Source: Ailanthus altissimus (lineage: Eukaryota > Streptophyta > Magnoliopsida > Sapindales > Simaroubaceae). From it: 64,000 bases of DNA. The position numbers and the translations under genes are program-made. Below, piece by piece: positions 12,410 to 24,744 of the stretch; the stretch's first letter is position 1, and each line of letters begins with the position of its first letter. The notes under the pieces were generated by a model. The model ran no database searches, was not told where the DNA came from, and was given only the letters and a program-made list of their open reading frames with translations. The stretch is taken from NCBI GenBank assembly GCA_946807835.1, contig OX327697.1:19726001-19790000 (forward strand), in the 5' to 3' direction.

Positions 12410-15400
12410 ATGGGGAGTTCATCTTCATCATCGGATGAGTTTTCAGTGCTGGTGTTGGCGTCAGATTTGGGAGTCGATGCGCGTCCCTTTTTATCAAAAC
12501 AAGAAAGAGAAATCGAAGAAGAACAACAAGAACAAGAACTGTGGCACGATTGTGCTCAGTATCTCTCTTCTGACGAAGACTTCTCCGATCTGGACTTACT
12601 TCAATTCTTTCGCCTCGAGGGCTCTGATAAATCCGGTAACCGCATTTTCCGCGTCGTTGGAAAGTACTTTCCCGGTAACCAAACGCATCTCCCCCTTTCT
12701 CTACTATTTTTTCTTTGATATTCCTGATAGTTGATTCTTAGTTGGGTAGTCAAGTTCTCAATTGGGTTAATTTCGTTTTGTCTTATCCTAAGTTTGCTTC
12801 AGCTGATATGACTTAGCTCTGATATTTTCTTTTCAAAATCCGCTGTATGATTACGCGTTTCTTTTCGTATATTTTCTCGTATGAAAGTATGAATCATCAT
12901 TTTCATCGAGATGAACAGTTTTAAGAAGCCAAACGTTTTAAGCATATCGTTCTTATTATTCCATTGAAATATGTGCTTTAATGACGTTTTCTTATTTGCT
13001 AAAATTGATTTATTTATGTATTATATTGAGCGTAAATTATTTAACCAAAGTGTGATTATGTATTGAGCACGATATATAAATATTAGAAAGATATAAATCG
13101 CAATTTCTTTGTAAATAAAAAGATGTTGGCATTTTATTATGTAAGACTAAATTCTTTTTTCTCCTGTATTCATGATCAATGTAGAGACTTCTTGAATCGG
13201 ACTAATGTGAAATTATTTTAATCTAATTAATAGAATTGATTGTGAGTAATGTACTTGCATTCATGTGAAGTATCTTTTGAGTTATTATAGATTGAAATTC
13301 ATTTAATAGTCAACATATTTTAAGATACAATTTTATAAATCCTAGGAACACATACTTACAATTTGGAATCTATATGTTTGTGCTTAAATTTATATATCTA
13401 CAACACAAACATTTAGAATTTGTTTTTAGGGTGTTGAAGTTGAGCTAGGTTAATGATTAGGTCATGGATGATGATTTTGTACTAGTTTTGAGGTTGATGA
13501 AGGTCGCTATTAAGGACTTAAAAGGGTTTAAAGTTGAGAAATGGGATAAAACAAGTGCTTCAAACTTGCACAAGCATTAGCAGCGAGTGTTGGCAATAGC
13601 CATCTGATGGTCAAGTTAGGGTTAGAGTTAATCCAGAGTTTTCGTCTACTTTAACCAAAAGGAAAGAGATGGAGAAAAAGTGAGAGGGAGAGGGGCATAC
13701 TTTAGTGAGATAAGAATGATGTGTGAGAATAAAGAGTTTACTCCTTTTTAACCAACTTGAGTTGGGGCTTTGAGGGCTTGGAGCTTTGCCCTTGACACAA
13801 CAATTCTTGAGTGCGATTCTTGAGTGGTGACTTTCCCCATCTTCAAGGGTATTTTAGAGATATCCTCTTACTTGGAGAGTAAGCTCACATTTTGAGCCGA
13901 AGATAGTTGTGAAATTGTGTGATGTCCACCAGACTCATGGTGTTCATTGATTAAGGCTTATTAAGTCTGGACATTAACCCCTTAGGGGGACACATGGCAG
14001 CGCATTAATGGTGGTTCTTTTTTTTTAGGGATGATTTTGAAATATGCAAAGGAGAGGCCTATATGGTAATTTGGTTTTTAATTCTTGGAGATCAAGTAGC
14101 TTTCTCATTGGTGGAGACAACTACGAGGAGAAAACACGGAGATCCATGGGACACGTGGTACTCAACTGAGGAGGTTTTTAAATTGTATGATAATTCTCTC
14201 TTTGGTGACATGGATCTGAGGTAAGGTTACCAATATGTGGCAACGCACTAATGTCTACCCTAGTCTGATCCTTGTGGCTTATCCTTATCCATCAAATGAC
14301 GTGGCGTTGAGGTGGAGATTATATTTTGATGTAGTGTGATATTGTTGGTTGCTCAAGTTTGAACCATGCCATCTTATCTTTAACCTGAGTGTTGCCATTA
14401 GGGTAAGGCCTCATGCATACTCTCTATAGAGGCAGAGCGCTAGACTTTTTGACTATTTGAGCTGTTATTGGGTCCCATTAGGATATTTGGGAAACTTTTA
14501 CAAGAGTGGTCCTCAGTGGTGCAAGCCTAGGGAATTGATGGGCTTCCTTTTGAAGTAGCCTTAGGCCCTAGCTCATAAAAGAGGGTTTGAATGATGCTTT
14601 TTAATTGGCCCATGTGCCATCCCAAATTTCACCATCAATACTATACTTAGATGATGTTTACTTTAACTAATTTTTAGTACTTGATTTTTAAAAATTTGTG
14701 ACTACGGTTTATTCAATAAATTGTTTATTAAATAGTAAAATGTATTTACAAGTATAGACATAGTAGTAAATGATTATTAGAGCATTTGGTGATTGAGGGA
14801 CAAATAAGTAATTGCAGAGAATAGTTTAATCTTAATCAAATTCTGATATTAAAGAGGTGATGCCTATATAAATTGGAGAAAGGAAGTCATAGCTACACTT
14901 TTATGTTCTCAAAATATAGATACTTTTTCTCATTCTTGCACATCTGTTTGAGAGATCAACATGCTCACACATGAGATTGAAGATTGCGAATAATATAGAA
15001 GCTTGTAGTTTACAAATCATAATATCGAAATAATAATCCTAACCTTATACATATAATTAAGAACAAAACAATCAGGCTTTTGTTGTTTCTATTAAATTGA
15101 TTTCCGCTTGTTTATCTATTCGAACAACTAATATTAAAGCCACCTTGTTCTCATACATTTATGGTTTACTTTGCTTATATATGATTTTGATGGTTGTTTT
15201 TGGGATACTGATTGCATTTAAGTAAATGTATTTCGTTATTTATTGTTAATTATGAGTTGAATGGTTTGTCTTAATCTATAATTAGAGATTTTCTTGTTCT
15301 TTTTAGAATTGTTACAAGAGGGGGTTGGCAGGATAATGTCACAGTTTCTCCTTGAGTTTTAGTTTTGTTTGTTTTCAAATTCATTCTAAGACATCTTTGG

Positions 15401-18050
15401 CGTAAGATTTTGTGTAAAATAATTCTATAATTTTGGTTATAATCTAGAATTTTGTTGATGCAAAAATCAATGAAAAGCAGGATGAACATGCAGAGACAGT
15501 CAAATAGTGAAGACTGTAAAAAATATCTTAGTGATGCAACCTTTGGAGTGCGCTGCTAGCCAATAAGGCAAACCATTCATCACGTAATTAATAATAAATA
15601 ACAAGATAAAATAATTCAAATTCAATTGATGCCGCGATAATAACCATCAGAACCATACATAAGGAAACCATGGAAACAAGGCAGTTACCCATCCTATTTA
15701 TAAACTCAAGTGTCTCTACTCTTCTAGCCAATGTGGGGTAATTTAATAAAAAATACAATCTTTTTTCCAATTACTTTTCCATGATCTGTTGATTTGCTGC
15801 GAAGAAAGAGAAAAGATGGGTTGCAGCAATCCCCAATTAAATCTTGGATTTACATTTTGGTTTACCCAGCTATCCATGGACAGTTTAGGAAACAACTCTG
15901 GATTTAGGATTGTACATTTCATAGCATTTGTTGAGGGGTCAGGTATTGAGAGTAGACACTTTGTACAAAGATAATGGAGGTTAATATTTTTATGTAGATC
16001 CTAACATCTTCTATTTAGTGCGAACAAGTATGCATTAGACTAGTTTCGGGCAATTTAGGAACTATTAGAGAGTAGGCTCTCTGTGGAAGTGTATTTCAAT
16101 ACTTAAATCTAATTGCTTGTTTACTTTATATGGATTATGGGCATAAGATGATTTTTTGGTTTCTTGTGGGGTCATTCCTCAACTTTTGCTCTGCTATAAT
16201 GCACGGTTGGCGTTGTTGCAGTGCCATGACACTTACTCTGTAAGTCGTTTGATTGTTGAATGTCATAAGATTATTTGGATGCTCTTTACCTTGTTATCTA
16301 TACCAATTTGGTTATATAAGCTTCATCTGGTTAAACTTTCTTCTGGATGATCTATCTAAGTTGTTGCTGTAGATTTCAACTTGGGTCTTTCCCCGTCTTC
16401 TCTTAATATCTCTGGTTACAATCGCTTAGTGTAATCTTAGTCCTAGTCCTGATAATCTTATAATTTATTTGATCTATGGCACATCTCCAATGTATTTCAC
16501 AGTTATTGAATTTTTATAAACTAAAACTGCTTTTTCAGTGGGTTATGTATGTCAGTAACCCCCTTCTTCCCTCCCCTTTTCTTTCTCTCTGCTTGTTAGT
16601 AGGTCTATGCATTGTGTTTGTGCATTGTATTCGAGTTCTCTGAAAATAAATTTGAACGGTAATGATTTATTCTGGTTGGAAGTAACATTGTTTTGGACAG
16701 AGGTTGAGGTGATTGACATAAATTTCTTCATTTGGGTAAACTTTTTGGTCCAATAAAACCTTGTTTTGGTTAATTAGCTATTCTTCTGAGCTGTTTGCTT
16801 CTCTAATGATATGCAGCTCCAGTTGTGAATGGCGAGCGACTGAAGAAGTATGTCTTCCACAAAATATGCAGTGAGTTGCCAGAGGGGCCATTCTGCATTG
16901 TTTACATGCATAGTACTGTGCAAAAGGAGGACAACTACCCCGGCCTGACTATTTTGAGATGGATTTACGAAGAACTTCCCTCAAATATTAAGGATAGGCT
17001 TCAAGTCATGTACTTCATTCATCCTGGGCTGTGGTCAAGGCTTACCTTTGCTGCACTTGGCCGATTCTTCTTGAGTGGAGGGTGAGTGCATTCCTAATAA
17101 ATGTAGGAGCATAAAATAAAAGTGCATATATGATATATGACTTAAACTCACTATGAGCTATATGAAACAATAATATATGCTTTTGAAGAAAATTTTCATT
17201 ATTACTCAACCATTTATTGTGGTTTGTTTGAAAGGATTAGGAAGGACTTATACTACCCACTAGAGTTCTCATGTGAACCTTGGAGTGTTTTCCAGAGCTA
17301 AAGACCATCCTAGTTCACAACTGACTTAACCGCCATCATTTCAAGTGTTCATTGTGAAGTAATTAAGAATCTGAAGGCAAGAAGTTCCAGGAATGTGTGT
17401 TTGAAGAATTATCCATGATTGGTGATATATTTTTACCCTTAGAAGTAGATTATAGAGGTCTTTTATGTTGGGAACACTGCAGCAGTTGTTGCAAATAGGC
17501 CAGAGCAGGAGCTTGTAATGATTTGAGTGTTCCTATGTTCCTTTACTAGGCAAGATTTGAGAGAAAGGCGTAACTTCATAGCTTAATCGTTTTGGCCAAG
17601 ACCTAAGAATAACCAGAAAGCCAATCTCAATTGCTTCCATTTACAGATATCTAACTGATATTTCAATATGTTTCTTAGCTGTGAAATTATAAACTTTTAC
17701 ACAAGTATGTTAAGTGTTTTGCATAGATATATGTACAGATCTTTGGTGAATAATTGATGTTTTCTTTGTTAAATTAAGAATCTCTTACTTTGGGTGAGAT
17801 ATTGAATTAAGTTTTTCAACTTTGCAGCTTATATTGGAAAATTAAGTATGTAAGTCGCCTTCAGTATCTCTGGAATGACATAAAGAAAGGAGAGGTTGAG
17901 ATTCCTGAATTTGTACAAAGTCATGATAACATTCTCGAGCACAGACCGCTGACAGATTATGGCATTGAACCAGATCAGCTGCATTTAACTGAGGTGCAAA
18001 ACGTGGGTTACTCATTTGGAAGGCATGAGGATAAGTGGGGGAATTTGTGA
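12410..18050 (+). CDS. SEC14/CRAL-TRIO-like family protein (divergent CRAL-TRIO type)
   Basis: Three exons: 12410-12674, 16817-17081 and 17828-18050 (TGA). Both introns have GT-AG ends, and phases 1 and 2 join in frame to give 250 aa. The start ATG opens an acidic, Ser-rich N-terminus (MGSSSSSSDEFSVLVLASDL). The conserved body carries FPAPVV, VYMHSTVQ, GLTILRWIYEELP, FIHPGL, LGRFFLSGG and LYWKIKYVSRLQYLW, which I recognise from the plant family around Arabidopsis At3g10210 (SEC14 cytosolic factor family, divergent CRAL-TRIO domain, about residues 90-215). Such domains usually bind lipids or act as small-GTPase-related scaffolds; the ligand of this group is not known to me. No signal peptide or membrane segment is visible, so it is probably cytosolic. 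Intron 1 is about 4.1 kb, the second about 0.75 kb. The reading frame is intact. Confidence 0.9.
13430..14640. other. Compositionally distinct block in intron 1 of the SEC14-like gene
   Basis: This part of the 4.1-kb intron is clearly less AT-rich than its surroundings and contains TGACGTGG and CACGTGG-like strings but no open frame. It resembles the non-coding part or LTR of a retroelement. No terminal repeats or target duplication were found, so the assignment is tentative. The rest of intron 1 shows nothing notable. Confidence 0.35.
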
Positions 18051-18134
18051 CTTAGCTGGTCCCTAATTTATTGAGAACCGAAATATTACCAGTTGGGTTT
18101 CAGTTGATGTTATACAAACACAAGCATTGTACAG

Positions 18135-18140
18135 AATAAA
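18135..18140 (+). promoter_or_regulatory. Candidate polyadenylation signal of the SEC14-like gene
   Basis: AATAAA lies 85 nt after the stop codon, followed by a T-rich stretch, a normal arrangement for a plant near-upstream element. Plant signals are loose, so this is a suggestion only. Confidence 0.4.
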
Positions 18141-19001
18141 CCTAATGTTCTCGTTTCTCTAGCTTTCTGTTTTTGCCCAGGACTTGATTGTAGTTTTGTA
18201 CCTTTAAAGGATAATATGTATACTCCTCGGGAGCCTTAGTTTGAGATATACACAACTGTCTTCCTTTTTCCATCCTAAAACCTCTACTTGCAGTTTCATT
18301 GAATTTCTTGATCTCATCTTTCTTCTTTTTTTTCCTTATTTTTCAATTGATCCATGCTGTTTTCTCGTTGGAAACTTATTGACCATACAATCAATAGCCA
18401 ATGGACAATTTTGGGACTTTCTTCAGCGAAAGTAGGGTAAGATAATTGATCCCGCAAGTGTAAGAGAGGGATGATGAGATTGCAAGAGTAGATGGTGTTA
18501 GTTTTTGGTATCTTAGGTGGCATTAGAGTTTCAAGAGTGTTTCGTTTTTTGGAGTGAAGAGCAATGTTGATAAATTTACATGAATGCGCAATCAGGTCAA
18601 ACAGGGTCTTTCTGGGGCATTAAATTGTGAATGATCCAATATCAGGATTGACATGCTTATCATCCGAAAACCGGCAAATCTTTAATTTGTTCTTGGCGGA
18701 AGAAAATCTCGTGGGGGTGATATAAATGTATCGAATAGTTAATAGAGTTGCAATGAAATAATGTATGTTTGAGATGCGGTAGAATAAGATGAAAAAAAAT
18801 CCTAAGGCAGCTTTAATTTCTGAGCAAAGCAAGGATTTAATTCAATTTGTACTGTTGGAAGAATCTTCTTTGATATGGAGCAGTGAATCAACTTCCTAAA
18901 CTGGACATTCTTATTTCTTATTATCCTCTAAGGTTGAGGTTAATTTGGATGGTATTGTATTAGAACTCAAAAGTTGCAGACTTCATTTCAGATAAAGAGG
19001 G
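18141..19001. other. Intergenic, no gene supported
   Basis: Short spacer between the SEC14-like gene and the small MGCGKS gene. It must contain the promoter of the latter. Several short frames occur on both strands; none has a recognisable domain or convincing splice partner. Confidence 0.5.
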
Positions 19002-19203
19002 ATGGGCTGCGGCAAATCAAAGAACAGGGATGGAGTTGAGATACATTACAACAAGTCTAGGAACAAGAATCAAGGTTTTTTATTCATTTATTTATAATCT
19101 CTAAAACTTAAGCATAAATTTTGAAGGTAGCACATGGAGTCTGAAGATGTAGTAGTAGTAGTAGTAGTTTTCTCATTTGTAATTATTTATTTATTTATTG
19201 GGT

Positions 19204-19234
<31 letters not shown>

Positions 19235-19526
19235 GGGAATAATATCAGCTGTGCCTGTGGAAGTGCAACAAAGCCATATAGTGAGCAATCACAACAAAAA
19301 AAAAGGCCAAGATGATGATAATAAAAGAAGTGCACTGAAGATGGAGAAGGCCAGAATAAAAATCGAAAAGCATGTTAGATTTGCGGAACCAACTCCCAAT
19401 ATTCCAGACAAGGAAAAGCATCTTGATATTGCCATGCACATTGAGGAGGAGCCTCACTCAGATTCAGATGCCTCTTATTATTCAGCTGGTGAAGAAATCC
19501 AAAACCCCTTTCAAACCACACCCTAA
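19002..19526 (+). CDS. Small unrecognised protein with predicted N-myristoylation signal
   Basis: Two exons, 19002-19074 and 19249-19526 (TAA). The intron is 174 nt, GT-AG, phase 1, with T-rich sequence before the acceptor. The product is 116 aa. The start gives MGCGKSKNRDG: Gly2 followed by Ser/Lys at positions 6-7 fits the N-myristoyltransferase consensus, and Cys3 could be palmitoylated, so plasma-membrane attachment is likely. A Lys/Arg-rich middle (residues 40-66) leads to KHVRFAEP (65-72), which fits the RVxF docking motif for protein phosphatase 1. The C-terminus is acidic and Ser-rich (HSDSDASYYSAGEE). I do not recognise the family. If read as one exon from the upstream in-frame ATG at 19233, the myristoylation start would be missed. 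The intron holds GTA and TTTA microsatellites. Good splice sites and phase argue for a real gene; expression evidence is lacking. Confidence 0.65.
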
Positions 19527-22500
19527 GATTGTTATCGCTTCAATATTTATCCTATAATATACACGGTCCACTCATCATCACCGTTTTGTCTGTTTTTGTG
19601 AAGTGTCCTTAAGAATCACATGTTCTTTTCGTTTTATTTTATTTTTCTTTTCTTCTATTATTGGCTTCGTCTAGTTCTAGCAATCAAACCCCTCAGAAAA
19701 TTAGATGAAGAGGTACAAGACAAATCTGCAAGCAAGCACATCTTTCAGACACATGTTGAAAATACTAAAAAGCGTCGTCTGTTTATGATAATAAGATTGG
19801 TTTAAATTGTTAAAAGGGTAATACATTATTTATTGATTATTGTTTTTTACATTCTTAACATATTGTGTGACGAAAAAGGGATAATAAATAAATAAATAAA
19901 TAAGCAAAATTGGAAACTAATTGGTTTGGTTTGATATATGTACACCATCAAATCCGAAAATTATGAAAATTTTGTTATTTGTTATATGTTTGTCATTGAT
20001 CCAAAAAACTTTTATGGGCAAATAATCAGTTTCTTATTAATATAAAATGTGAAACACCAACTACGAACAATGACAGAATTTTCATTAAATGGTTAGAAAA
20101 TGAAAGATTAATGTGCTCATTCTAATATGGTACGTAATATATTAAAAGCAGTAAAAACATTTTTAGTTATATAGATATAATTATAGGATAACATACATAA
20201 GATAAGATGACCATGATCTTTTATATTTTTAGAAAATATCATCACCAATCAATTAAATCCCTTCGTCGAGAATTTAGACACCTACAGAGCAATTTAAACA
20301 ATCAACTCATTTACATCTGAAATTGATTTGATCGATGCCGTTTACTGTCAACAATAATTATTCAAACATACTTTTGGAAAGTATTAAAAATATATCTTAA
20401 AAAAAGGAAATTCATTTGACAATAAATTAGGCAAGTAATTTTTGCTTGCAATGGTGTTAAAAATATAAGTGTTTATGAAGGGAGGAGCATTGAGCCCCAA
20501 GGTCTCATATTTTTACTTAAGTTCGATCTCCTCTCTTTTTTAGGTGGTGCATGAAAAAAAAATATATATTATAATTCTTTAAAAAAAAAGTGTTTCTAAA
20601 ATGAAAACAAATAAAAGAAGTCATTTATTTTTGGAGGAAACTATCAACTTGAGAGGTCATTGATAATGATTATCTCCTTCGACCATGTTCAAAAATTACT
20701 ACCACCAATCTAAACACCCTACGGTTTTCATACAATCTTTATTTTGGTAAAATTGGACTTTCATTGTTTAAATATATTTAAAGTTTTATTTTATATTTTA
20801 TTAATTAAAGATATAATTTCTCAAATTTTATTAAATGTATCATTTGCTCTTGTCGGACTCTTTATCAAAAGGTCCAGGAAATTTGCGCATAGTGCAACCC
20901 TTTTAAGAGTTAGCTCGCATAAAAAAAAAAGCTCAACTTTATAAAATCAAGAATTCAACTTAATTTTAAATTTAGAATTGACAAGTAATTCGACCCGTCG
21001 ATTCATAGATTTACAAATAGATCATGTGCATCACGAGAATGAGAGAATGGATTGAAGTTCGTATTCTATTTTAATTTTAATTAATTAATTATTATTTTCC
21101 ATAAAAAAAAATTTTTTGTAAGTAAAAAAATCTCATTTAATCATTCTCCTTTAATTAATGACTATTAATGAATTTAAATTCTTATCAACTTGAGTTTGAT
21201 TAAATACAAGCACTTAACATATTTTGAAAGAAAATTGGAGCCTATACATTATAAATAAAGATGATTATCTGTTTTCACGCAATCATTCAAATATATTGAT
21301 TCATTACAATCTTATTTGTCTTTGTAAATACTGTTTCATATATTAGCACCTCTTTTTTTTTTTACAAACATTGACTTTGAATTTTAAAATATTTTTTTTA
21401 TAAAAAAAATAGTGTATTTTTATTAATTAAAAGAGTACGTTGGCTGAGGTAAGAAAGTAATTAACTTGGTGATTCTAAATTGAAAAACTTCAACTCTATA
21501 CTATACAAAAACTGATAACAAGATAGGACTCAAATCAATAAAGTAAAAAAAAATTAACAATAAACTTCTTTAATAAAATTAAAAGGGATAATAATAATTC
21601 TATCCCTAAAGTTTGGGTTAATATCAAAGTTTATTTTACGAATTTTAAAAAGATCAATTTTGTTATAATCAATTAATTTGTTGTCATTAAATTTAATAGT
21701 AGAATAATAAAATTGTAATTCCACAAAAAGAGGAAAAGTAAATTAACACGTAATATTATGTTCACGTGTTAATTATGAATTAATAATTAATAATAATAAA
21801 AAAATTAAAAAAATATGTGAAATTGCGAATTGAAAATTAATAATAAAAAAATTAAAAAAAAAACATGTGAAACACTCATATAAGTTTACCTAATTAATAT
21901 TTATTTTAAAAAAAATTTTATAATAATGATGAATATATAAAATTTGGTAAACTCCCACACCACTCCCATTCAACCCTAGGGCCCACCCCGCCTCTTCTCC
22001 TACCACGGCCAGCTTGCCTACACACCTCGCCTCCTTCTCCACCGCCACGTTGATGGTTGCGCTGGCCAGAAAAATTTCTTCCATTGATAATTTTGTTTTT
22101 TTTTTTTTGGCTTAAACCATTACGTTTTTCTCTTTAAATGCAACAAAATGAAAAATCAATGGCAAATAAAGTGTGGCAGCGAAGCCATGCAACACCCGAA
22201 AGGCTGTAATAGTTTTTTTTGGAGCGGTTTTGGGTTCAGGTCGGCACATTATTTGATGCTTAAACCCTTTTTTCTATAGCCTTCCTTCAACATTAACTCG
22301 GACCTACGGAAGCTCTAGACTGAGTCAACTCGACTTTTGGGAGTCTCCATACGACGAGCCGACAATAGAAAAGGTGGAGTCTGAGATGGATTTAAGGGCG
22401 AAGATGTATGCTAGGGTTGATTCTTCGGATAAAAAGCCGACAATGGAGATGGCAGAGCCCGTAGTGGATATATTCGATTCTTCCGACTTTTGTGCATATG

Positions 22501-24744
22501 AAGTTGAAATTTAGATTTGCTCGTTCAAATATGTACTTCGATTTCTTTATTACACCGCTCTCTCATTTTTCATCATTTTGTTTTTTTTTCTATTTCTTTC
22601 TCTTCCTACGAGCTAGCAAATTAAAAATATGGCTTCAAGGAAAAATGTCACCATGTTTTGTGAAACATATACCCAAACAAGATTGTTAGATTCGATAAGA
22701 CCTCATTTCCCTTGTCCAAATATGCTGTTTCTTATTACTTTAGTTTCTTCATCCACAACATTTTTTTTACTTCCTCCTCGAGTCTTGCGGGTTGCAAGTT
22801 ATTTTTGTTTCACATATGCTAGTTAAGCTTAGAAATGAAAATTAAGTTCTGGGTCACTTTGCTTTTCAATGGAGAATCACCAATCCACTCGTGGATAAGA
22901 TTTGATTTTGATGAATGATGATGATGATGATGATGAATATGTGGGAAGAATAATTTTATTTTGATGGATGATTACGAAGAAAATCTTAGGTATTTTGACG
23001 ATGAATTTATGATTTTTGTAAATAAAATTTATATTCTTTAAATTATTAAAATTTTATATTCTTTATTTTTTAAGATAAAATTTATAATATTAATTTGTAA
23101 TATTAAAAAAAGCTAAAATTTAACATTTTTTATGAAATTATTAAAAAATTATTAATGTGTTTTGTTACTTTAATTATCTAACTTAATAAATAAGGCTAAA
23201 AATGTTATTATACAATAACATAAGCTTTTTCATATAAATAAATAGAAACACAATAACAAGAAACACAATAACAAATTGAGACGAATGATTTTTTTTTTTT
23301 TAAATTTGTAGGATGAAATTGGATATTAACTCAAATTTTATGAATAATATTATCGTAATCTCAAAGTAATCTCAAATTAAAATGTAACAAATTATATCTT
23401 TATCTAATAAAATGTTTCGAAAAATCAAAGACAAAAAGATAAATATCAATCCAAATTGATTCAAATAATCAAAACATAATAGAATCAAAATTGACTGCTT
23501 TTTTAATATTAAAAAAGATACTAATTAAAGACACATTGATCTTGTCATTCTCAAAACTTCTCTCTTCCTTGTAAACAAAAGCAAATAATGCAGCATCAAT
23601 CTTGCCTCTCTGTCGGATAGAGAGGGTTACGCTCTTTCCTCAGTGGAACTCGCCCATCCATATCTATATTTTCTTTTTTTCATCTTGATTATTTTGTTTG
23701 TTCTTCGAAAAGCATTCCAACGCCATTTGGAGAAGACAGTTGATCTCTCGCTGTTCTCTTGTCGGAGATTTTAGGCAACACTCAATTTTGTAGCTTCCTC
23801 GACAGGTATTGTGCATTCATGGCTAGCCATCGTGCTTCATCAATTCAGGTAAAAAAATTTCATTGTTCTTAGTTAGCTTTTGTGGTGCGGTGGAGATCGC
23901 TGATGAGGATCTATAGTCACCGACTGGCCAGCCTTAAGTCATGGTCACATTGGTGTGTTGTCGCCCTCGATCTATAGTTGACAGTCCAGTAGACCTAGTC
24001 GTCATCTTCCTCTTCACTGCAGGGTTAACATTCACTAACATTTTCTAGTAACATGATATTCTTTTTTGACAGCATCAAATCCCAATTGGCTATATGTGCA
24101 AGTTAAACTTTTTTTTGATGTTGTTGACCGTTTTTAGGTGTTTGTTTTGTAGGTTGTTATAGTTACTTTTAATTTAATAGTATTTGTATTTTCTTCTCCT
24201 ATGTAAGTGTTGTTTCTTTTAACTTTGGGTTTATTTCAATTGTTGTTCTTTCTTACTTTGAAAGAATTTTTCATTTGAGAAATTGTTTAATCCTTTAAAT
24301 GTAAAGGGTTAGGATTGAGCGTTTGTCAATGTGCAAATATAAATTAAGTCTCATTAATTTCTTTGATATTTTTATTAGAAGTCTTTAATTCTGTAACTTA
24401 ATTGATTATTCTACGATGGAACTCAGTTTTACTTAAAAAAAAATATTGATCATTAATGTGTCATATTAATTTGCATTATTTTTTTATTGAATAGTCATCG
24501 GATGTGAAAAAAAAAACAATAATAATTCAGAACAAAATGAAAGAGAGAGAGAGAATTAAGTGGACGGGTAAAATTCATCCTTGTGCGTGACATAATTAAA
24601 TTAAACAAAATTAAGCATTATTTTTATAAAAAATATCATCTATCATATTAATTATTGTTGTAAGGAAGAAAGAAAAAATCCAAAGCACTCGGGGCTACTG
24701 ACAGAGAAGCAAGTCTCGAGACTGAGAACTTGAACCCATCAAAA
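19527..24744. other. AT-rich intergenic region upstream of GLDH
   Basis: No gene could be assembled here. A frame at about 19680-19805 (KPLRKLDEEVQDKSASKHIF) has coding-like composition but no start and may be 3' UTR or a relic. 21950-22085 is GC-richer with a short minus-strand frame and no known domain. A GAT trinucleotide repeat lies at 22914-22936. 23580-23850 looks like a gene 5' end (see separate entry). The final roughly 80 bases are the presumed GLDH 5' leader, preceded by a GA repeat near 24540. Confidence 0.5.
23819..23848 (+). other. Candidate orphan first coding exon
   Basis: ATG opens MASHRASSIQ and runs straight into a donor-like CAG|GTAAAA. A leader-like stretch lies upstream, with less AT and a possible leader donor at 23805. 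No matching downstream exon was found before GLDH. It may be the stump of a duplicated gene, or an alternative upstream start for a longer transcript. Weak evidence. Confidence 0.25.

Noticed and set aside
12360..12734. 124-aa plus-strand frame overlapping SEC14-like exon 1
   Set aside because: Out of frame with the conserved protein; the ATG at 12410 gives the recognised sequence and a usable splice donor.
19233..19526. Single-exon reading of the small protein from MGIISAVPV
   Set aside because: The first codons are intron sequence; a good acceptor at 19248 and an upstream exon with matching phase give a better model, though the single-exon form is not excluded.
24730..24744. Upstream extension of GLDH (NPSK...)
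   Set aside because: It would begin at TTG. The ATG at 24745 gives the expected targeting peptide.
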